From contig NW_026942876.1 in NCBI RefSeq assembly GCF_024139115.2, positions 1 to 64,000 on the forward strand: 64,000 bases of DNA, in the 5' to 3' direction. Position numbers and translations under genes: made by a program. Below, in pieces: positions 57,301 through 64,000 of the stretch. The stretch comes from Armigeres subalbatus. Its lineage: Eukaryota; Arthropoda; Insecta; Diptera; Culicidae. Numbering within the stretch: position 1 is the first letter of the stretch; each line of letters begins with the position of its first letter. Below the pieces are notes generated by a model. That model saw nothing but the letters and a program-made list of their open reading frames with translations, had not been told where the DNA came from and ran no database searches.

Positions 57301-57866
57301 CCTTACATTCAACAAAATAAGTCGATTGATAGAATGGTCTGTTTTGGCTCAAGCCGCACATGCTATTTTGTTGAGCAAATCTATTAGCCGTGCAGATTCA
57401 GACCAGATAAGACGAACACATTTCAAAACAAATGGTGCAGATATCACAGATAGCGTTTAACTTCGAAGTGTTATGTTCTAGGTCATAACATTTGTTTGGC
57501 CAGGTAGAATCATACTCAAATCTGAATCATCGAGGCCTCATGAGCAAGCAAGGCGCAGTTTTAAATGCATTCAACGAAGAAAACACGTAAAAATCATGCA
57601 ACTATGCAAATTGCAAGTTCGATTTTTGAACGATTATCTGAGCCATGAGTCTGGTGGGATTTGACTCACGCTTGATTCCAATTGCGCATGAGATTTGAGA
57701 ATTTGAAATGCTCCCAACACTTTGGTTCGACCAAACGAGTTTTTGTCCAAATCTCCTGTTTGGGAAAACAACATTTTCGGCCATATGAACGTTCGGTCGA
57801 CTATCATTTACGGTAAAAGGTTACTTTTTGTTCGGGATAAACCATTTCATTTCATTGAGCTTTTGT
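57301..57866. other. No gene seen
   Basis: Unique AT-rich DNA with a few degenerate GGCC-motif units toward 57720-57830. Confidence 0.4.
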
Positions 57867-58055
57867 ACCTAGGGATCTTATATTCAGAGATATGCGAAAG
57901 CAGCCATCTTCTTGAGCCAATTGCGCATTGAGAACTGTCAACTTCTGATCCAAATGAACATCGTTATCGTTGCAGATCGAGAGGTATTGCGATAATGATA
58001 AAAAAAAATATGAAAAGTTTTATCGCATGAACGATTTATTGTACTTTCGCAAGGA
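57867..58055. repeat. Dispersed repeat family X, copy 2 (inverted)
   Basis: CCTAGGGATCTTATATTCAG, CGAAAGCAGCCATCTTCTTG and CAGATCGAGAGGTATTGCG are the reverse complement of 30930-31128 at roughly 80% by eye. The match runs on through ATGAAAAGTTTTATCGCATG. Confidence 0.75.
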
Positions 58056-58239
58056 GAATAAGTTTTTTTTATTCCTTTCTTTATTTGCCTATGTGTTACT
58101 TAACCGCTACTGTGCCGAGATCTACTGGGGTATTTTGCTGCCAGAATCCACACAGAATCTATTTTTAGATTTTCCATTATGCATTGTTGTTGTGCTGGTC
58201 CATCTCATCGTGAGTCCATTGTGTCCATTTGTCCGTGTC

Positions 58240-58471
58240 GTCAATCCAATGATCGTTGCATTGTTCGCTTGCCATTTATCCGGAGAAATGCCTCCGAGAA
58301 GAACAAGTTGTCAGTCGGTATCAGGCAGCCGTGACGGTGAGGCACGTACCCCAAACGCCACCGTATGGGCTGCGGATCCGGCGACTGACGAGGGTTTGGT
58401 GAAGGGGCTGGGAATCGAACCCATGACCATTCGCTTGTAAGGCGAACGTGTAGCCAACTACGGGACCCCCC
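58240..58471 (-). mobile_element. tRNA-derived SINE, second family
   Basis: On the minus strand it begins CTGGGGGGTCCCGTAGTTGG. Its A-box-like TAGTTGGCTAC and B-box GGTTCGATTCCC lie about 40 bases apart, as in a tRNA head. The body follows, containing CGGATCCGCAGCCCATACGG. This also explains the 156-aa open frame at 57970-58440 as spurious. The 3' end is uncertain and may reach about 58100. Confidence 0.75.
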
Positions 58472-58501
58472 AGAATAAGTTAAGTTGATTTATTGTATTA
58501 T

Positions 58502-58754
58502 CACAGACAAACAGACATAACACTTGTGAAATTCCCATCGCTCACTAATTTACTCGTCAATTTAAATAATCATTAGTTGACCAATCGCTCACTCGCGGCG
58601 CGCGCATCGAATTTGCTCTAGTTTGACGTTTGCCCACTACCGCCATCTGGTTCGTGGTTTGCCAAACTTAGTGAAAACAATAGATGTCGTTAGTGTTTGT
58701 ACGACGATGAATCTGGTGAGTGAATATTCAATGTGTTATGTCTGTTTGTCTGTG
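58502..58754. mobile_element. MITE with 7-bp target duplication
   Basis: Perfect 22-bp inverted ends starting CACAGACAAACAGACATAAC, 253 bp in total. Flanked by GTATTAT at 58495-58501 and 58755-58761. The interior is comparatively GC-rich (CTCGCGGCGCGCGCATCG). No coding region. Confidence 0.88.
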
Positions 58755-58761
58755 GTATTAT

Positions 58762-59149
58762 GTTATACGTATTGCTCTTTTATTTAGGTGAAAATGCACT
58801 GCCACCTTTACACAGAACTCTAATCAGTCAGTCTAATTCAGTCAGTTCAGCAGATCCTCCAAATTCGTTTTCGCTTCTTTCCTAATTAATCAGCGCTCTT
58901 GGAGATTCTTGGAGATTCATGTCGTCGGCTTCGAAACCAGCCTAAGATTGAGTATTTTACTGTATTTTACTCCATCCAAATCGTGGGTCATCAAAAAGCA
59001 AATTATAGTCATTCCATACTGTTCCGACAATCACTCATAAGTATCAACAGGAATGCTAAGAACTAGAGCACAGTGTGATAGATCTTACTCCGTAATGTAT
59101 CACGATAGATATCTACCCAGCATTACGAAAATAACATTTTACCTCGTGA
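58762..59149. other. No gene seen
   Basis: Unique sequence, no recognised feature. Confidence 0.4.
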
Positions 59150-59530
59150 TCTGTTTAGCCGAACGATCTTTTCGACCAAATAACATTTTCAACCAAATGA
59201 CATATTTGCTCTTATGACCTTTGGTAAAGAGACATTTTTGAGCAAATTACCTGTGCAGTAATGACTTCCACGTTCCACGGCAAAGTGTCATTTTCAGCCA
59301 AATGTTCGCTGTTCCGCGAAAGGACATTTTCGGTCGTATGACACGTCCGGCCAATCTCACTTTAGGCTACACTCTTTTCTCACTTCATAGTGAAAGACAG
59401 AGTTTAGAACTGAGAAGTAAGACGAAAGATGTCTCGGCTAACCGAGTTTAAACATCTGTTCGGCTAAATGAGTTTTTCGGCCGGGTCCGTTCGGGAAAAC
59501 AACATTTTCGACCAATTGACTTTTTCGGCT
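59150..59530. repeat. Degenerate foldback repeat, copy 4
   Basis: Units such as TAGCCGAACGATCTTTTCGA and ACATTTTCGGTCGTATGACA flank a centre (59370-59430) with TCTCACTTCATAGTG and GAGAAGTAAGA. This is the same centre style as the element at 43546-44163. Heavily mutated. Confidence 0.6.
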
Positions 59531-60744
59531 TTATAACCTGCACCTGCACTAAATGCCGAGTTCGCGTTTGCTCGCGTTTTATATTGGACGCTGAATGATC
59601 GCGTGATCATAACAGTGTTTGATTCAGCTTAATGCGGTCGATAAATCGATAAATTGTTGCGTATACAAATTAATATTTGACGATCGCATCACTTTGACAG
59701 TCACATCACTTATCAGTGAGAATCCAGACCCAACAATACCTACCCATTAACAAATGTTCCTTCCTATGATTTTTGTGAAGACGCAGAGGTGAACAGGGTT
59801 TGCAAATAAAAAAAATCATCAACTAATAATCCTTCCTTTTCCCTTTACGCTAAATGCCATCCTTGGCCGAATGGATCAAATGTTTCAATTTCGTTCATAG
59901 GTATCGCAAATAAGTTTTTTCCCCACTGGGATTCGGTACATATAGATCCGGAATCGTTGAACCGACATGTACAAACGATAGCACTCTATCTATAAACTTT
60001 AAAAACGTCTGAAAATATTAAACAAATCGGTCAAAAATGGAATGAGTAAACATCACTAAAATTTGATTGCGCAAAAGAGTTTGAGGATGAACAGCTTATA
60101 CTTTCCTTTGGAAAAGGGTGCATTGTTTTCATTTGATAAAACGCACATAGCGCACTATTTACGGAATTAAATTTAACGTGAAAGTGAAAACTACTGATTT
60201 AATATCAAAATATTTTTCTGGTTCACTCAAACCTTCAACTTTTTGCTTTGATATTACTTTAACAACGCAGTATTATGCTGTGCATTATATGGCTGAAAAA
60301 GTTAGTCTACCATTCGACTTTTGGAAACACGATAAAATAAAGGAAAATTATTTCTACAATGGACTCTATTTCCACAACAGTGATATTTTTATCCTGACAT
60401 AATGGTTTCTATCGTCTTTTTTACGTGAAAAAATGTAACAACTAATACCTTCCCTAATATCCAACACCGTGGTACTTAAGAAGGTGTCGCTGAATCGGAG
60501 CCTCTCATTAAGTACCTAAGTAATGCTGAAGGTGGCTTGGCTCGAATCCCGGTCCGTTCTAGAATTTTTAGCTAGGTTTTTGTTTTGACTTAGACTTACT
60601 CGGATACCATAAAAATCATGATGGTCATACTTATGGTGGTAGTTACGCTACATTGACACTTAACTTTAGAATCAACAAGTTAATTTACAGTAAATAGCGG
60701 TGGAAGAACTTGGCACACAAAAGTGCGTGGCAGTAATGTCATTT
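59531..60744. other. No gene seen; tRNA-like remnant
   Basis: AT-rich. GGCTCGAATCCCGGTCC near 60539-60555 resembles a B-box, probably a SINE remnant. The 74-aa frame at 60178-60402 has no domain. Confidence 0.4.
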
Positions 60745-60884
60745 CTAGACCAACATTTGAAAAGGGCGTAACAGCCAAAATTTATTCCTTCTGATTCTTC
60801 GTCCACATATATAGCTTTATATGTAGACGAGGAATCAGAAGGAATAAATTTTGGCTGTTACGCCCTTTTCAAATGTTGGTCTAG
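60745..60884. mobile_element. Hairpin MITE family Z, copy 2
   Basis: CTAGACCAACATTTGAAAAG at left and its complement ending GTTGGTCTAG at right. Arms of about 62 bp are nearly perfect (AGGGCGTAACAGCCAAAA / TTTTGGCTGTTACGCCCT). Flanked by ATTT on both sides. Same family as 43282-43433. Confidence 0.85.
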
Positions 60885-62581
60885 ATTTCATTCTATTTTC
60901 CTGCACTGGCTACTTTTTCAAACATGGTATGTCATGGATAATAAATATGATGTCCAGAGGAAATCAATGGGACGGACTTCGCAGAAACCATTTAGGTATG
61001 GATGCATAGGAATAGATGAATCATTAAAACGTTTTTTGTTTGTCTTTAGATGTTCTACATTTACATCTTTTTTGCGCTGGGAGAATCTCGAGCTCGGATC
61101 ATTTGGCTTGGCTTTGGACAACAAATTTTTTTTTTATATCGAGTGATTAAAGCAGCTTATCGAGTTTCATTGCAATTAAAAAATCTCTATTTAAGTAAAA
61201 AAAAATTGATTGCCTTTGGATACTAATTGTTTCAGTTATTCGGAAAACATGAAAGGACATTTTTGTCAAAACAGCCACAAACTCATTTGACTATAATTGA
61301 AGGGCGTTATGACTTGTGAGGCCAAATACATCGTTGCAGTATTAACCCAGCGAGCAAAGGCCTTGGATTGCCCATCCGGAGATGTCGATTTCGGTGGGAG
61401 ACATTCTCGGCTTCCTGGGCATAGGTTATCCAATATCCATCAAAGGTACTTGCCACACAAGATATAGATTCATTCATGAAAATTAGTGGGCGTAGAAAAA
61501 CTGTGGAAATGCTAATAGATAGAAAACTAAATTATAAAGCACGTCAAGTAGATTGTAGAGTCTTTGAAGAAGAATAAGAATTGCATGTTAGATAATTATT
61601 AGTGATTTAACTAAATTCACCAATCGTTATTAAACCTGCTCACCACGCTATAAAATGTCATCTCCATATTTTTAAATTAGTTTATCAAAAGCTTTATTTT
61701 CAAGCCTGATTTATTTCATATTTTTATAAACCCATGGCAAATGAATGTCAATGACATTTTAAAATACTTCATTCGTACACATATTCAGACAATTCCTAAT
61801 TTTTTGCCTTTCTGAAGCGATTTTTTTTCTTTATTTACATACACTTAGTGTAAAACAAACAAAATCATCATCTAATCAGTCAAGTATCATATTGCATTTT
61901 AATCTTGGTAAATATTTTTTTTTTTCTAAAGTTTTCTGTATGCACTTCCACAGTTAATCATTAACAGCTTTCAATGCCAACACCAATTCGCGATTCTGTA
62001 CGTTGTGTGATAAACCCAATTATCCACTATGTCGAGAATTTTCCCAATCACTCAGAGATTCGAACCCAACACCTCCGGCTTGCTAATGCCGTGCTTTCAC
62101 TAACTGGTTTTCATCTGTCACACTTGCCCACTAATTATCTCGCACATACCTTCTAATCATTTTTTTTTCAACACTCCATTCAGTTATTTTATTTCATTCG
62201 ATAACCTTTCCCATTTGAATCCCCTTTCTAATCAACTGACTCTCACTCATCCAGTAAATGTGTTGACAGTCAATTAACGAAGTAAAAAAAAACACCGGTG
62301 AACCTGCATCCGACAATCTTCCCAAACGCTACATGACGGTTTCTTGACAGCTTTCTTCCACCAATTTTTACGTGTGTTAAATTTGCGAATACCTCCGGGA
62401 AACGCAATATGCTTCTTGCGATTGCCTTTTTCTTTTCATTACATGTTTTCACCGGTATATATGTACATTTTTCCCCTCGAACGTAAAACTTTTTGGACAG
62501 TCAGTGGCAGCTCAATTACCCATCAGATTCCGCGAGGGCGTCCTTACAGCCTATACGCAATGGGAGATAATTCGCACTTAC
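60885..62581. other. No gene seen
   Basis: AT-rich, with T homopolymers near 61915-61925 and 62160. No supported coding region on either strand. On the minus strand this is the start of the putative intron after the exon at 62582. Confidence 0.4.
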
Positions 62582-62636
62582 CGCTATTCTCGACCATCAT
62601 AGCAATAGCCAAAACTGCAAAGATTAGGCACTTCAT
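62582..62636 (-). CDS. Signal-peptide exon (first coding exon), minus strand
   Basis: On the minus strand, ATG at 62636 in a good context (CAAAAAATGAAG) encodes MKCLIFAVLAIAMMVENS. A strong donor AGCG/GTAAGTGC follows, leaving one base (phase 1). The length is 55 bases, exactly that of the protease signal exons, but the sequence differs. No downstream coding exon is found within several kb. The nearest compatible acceptors I identified by motif are the phase-1 core exons at 21316 and 20681. Upstream on this strand, CATTTAAAGG near 62880 and an ATCAGTAT motif may form a weak core promoter. Confidence 0.65.
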
Positions 62637-64000
62637 TTTTTGCGCTTTTCGGTTTCTGTTGACTGTGGCGTGGAAAGTCGTGACCGGCGAAAGCTTTCGA
62701 AATTTCTTCTGGCACACACTTTGGGAACAAAAAATCACCACCGGCGCTGTTGAGGTCGTTGGTCGTTATCTTTTGAGTATTTTTCTTCGGGGGGTCGATG
62801 GCTGCCGGAGAATATCGCAAGGTCCGTCCAATGTCACGTTCACGGCTCAATGATTGATCGGATACTGATTGCAGCTGCCTTTAAATGATCTCTCCACCTC
62901 GTTAGTTGGCAACTTCTGTCAGGTAGATCGTTCGGCTTCGCTTGCAAGACAACCGGCGACGCAAGCTCGTTGCGAATGAGTCAACTAGTCGTCCCGGTAC
63001 GCTGTCGGTCCGAGTTCATGTACTGACTCACGGTGTGCAGTAGGTTCGATCTGGAGGGCGCGCGCTTAAGTTCCAGCTCAGGTTCGCGAAATTAGCAACG
63101 GACGGTTGAACGTTTTTACCAGAACGAACGGATAGGGGACGCGTGGAGAGCAAAGAATTGCTTGGAGGATTTGCGCTCTTGCTCTCCGGGTTTCTTGCCG
63201 CTGTGTTATTACGCTTTGTGTGCGATCTTTCGGACTCCTCGGGCTTACACACGCGGTCGCGAATCTCACATTGATTGGGAGAAATGTGTTCCGAGCTGCA
63301 GATCAGTCAATCATGGACTGAGGTTTGTGGCGGAGATCTCGGTGATTTTATCAAGATATTTGAGTCTTAGCTGGAGAAGAGACATAAGCCGAAAGAGAAG
63401 TTTTCGATAGCCCATCGCTTTGAAGATGCTACTATGTTGGGGAATGAATATATACTAAGTCTTCCTCTAGACTTTTAAAATGAATACTATATGGGAAACT
63501 TAAATTAGTTTTTAAAATAAAATATTATTTTTCAGATTCAGCACTGGATTAAAATAATATAAAGAAATTATTTAAATCAGTATATAAAGAACTTAAGTAT
63601 TATGCTTTTCACATGAATTGGGATTGTTATGATGATAATTTTTCACGAGTGGAACGAATTCTATAATTAGTTTTTCGTAGGCGTAGTTATTTTAGATGTT
63701 TCTGTTCCAAAAGGAATGAGTAAAAATTGTTAATTTGTACATGATGCCATTACTGCATGTTCCATTATGACGCATTTTTCTTATAGGTATTATAGTTCGA
63801 AATGCTTCGAATGTGCAACAAAATTAACTAAAAACAAATTGCTGAAGTTTTCCAAATTTAACACATTTGAAAATTTTGTATAGATTTAGGGGAAAAAATT
63901 CCCATCGATTCGTTAAGCGCAATTTATTCGGCGTGTAGAGTTTTTAGTTAGCGCAAAGGAGTAGGATTGCCGTTTGGAGATGGCAATGTTCCTTTCCCCG
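62637..64000. other. Probable 5' UTR/promoter of the 62.6-kb exon, then spacer
   Basis: 62637-63300 is GC-richer and unique, consistent with a 5' UTR and promoter region on the minus strand. A 169-aa plus-strand frame at 62344-62853 overlaps the exon antisense and is not supported. 63400-64000 is AT-rich with no recognised feature. Confidence 0.45.

Noticed and set aside
57970..58440. 156-aa plus-strand open frame
   Set aside because: Its second half is antisense to a tRNA-derived SINE and the first half overlaps a dispersed repeat.
62344..62853. 169-aa plus-strand open frame
   Set aside because: It is antisense to the signal exon and its 5' UTR, with no domain and no splice or promoter evidence.

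Overview
The window looks like a repeat-choked stretch of a culicine mosquito genome, most likely Aedes. This is an inference. It rests on trypsin-fold digestive protease genes with very short introns, RTE-type LINEs, tRNA-derived SINEs, TA-flanked MITEs, foldback-type repeats built on a TTTGGCCGAAA motif, and long AT-rich spacers. No bacterial-style operons, CRISPR arrays, rRNA genes or convincing tRNA genes are present. Only about 3 kb is convincingly host protein-coding.

Layout. 1-6.3 kb: nested wreckage of RTE-clade LINEs, interrupted by two MITEs of one family, by an element with two 191-bp direct terminal repeats, and by a Tc1/mariner copy. 7.6-10.2 kb: two tandem chymotrypsin-like serine protease genes on +, each with a signal-peptide exon, a ~60-bp intron, a TATA box and a poly(A) signal. 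11.7-15.0 kb: a nearly full-length but dead RTE LINE. 15.4-16.4 kb: a third serine protease on -, four exons, with its reading frame lost next to the catalytic serine. 17.4-21.3 kb: a cluster of small secreted Ser-rich proteins on -, with a shared exon design (phase-1 intron after the signal exon, then a phase-0 intron). Two of these are paralogous cassettes sharing the core GYVPVYIRxGxxPL. Neither has a signal exon nearby. The only matching signal exon I found is at 62.6 kb on the same strand and has the right phase, so a ~41-kb intron is possible.

21-62 kb is therefore either one giant intron or intergenic DNA. It holds SINEs, a non-autonomous Helitron, a LOA/R1-like LINE tail, a copia RNase H fragment, many hairpin MITEs, foldback elements, and two huge minisatellite arrays (25.8-28.2 kb with decaying flanks, and 44.9-52.0 kb) built from related 23-bp, largely palindromic units. 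Three tiny (~50 bp) hairpin-containing retroposons, each with ~11-bp target-site duplications, are scattered through it.

The proteases would act as secreted midgut or extracellular endopeptidases. The small Ser-rich proteins are secreted and of unknown role. Everything else is mobile or repetitive DNA. All coordinates were read by eye, so repeat edges may be off by a few bases.
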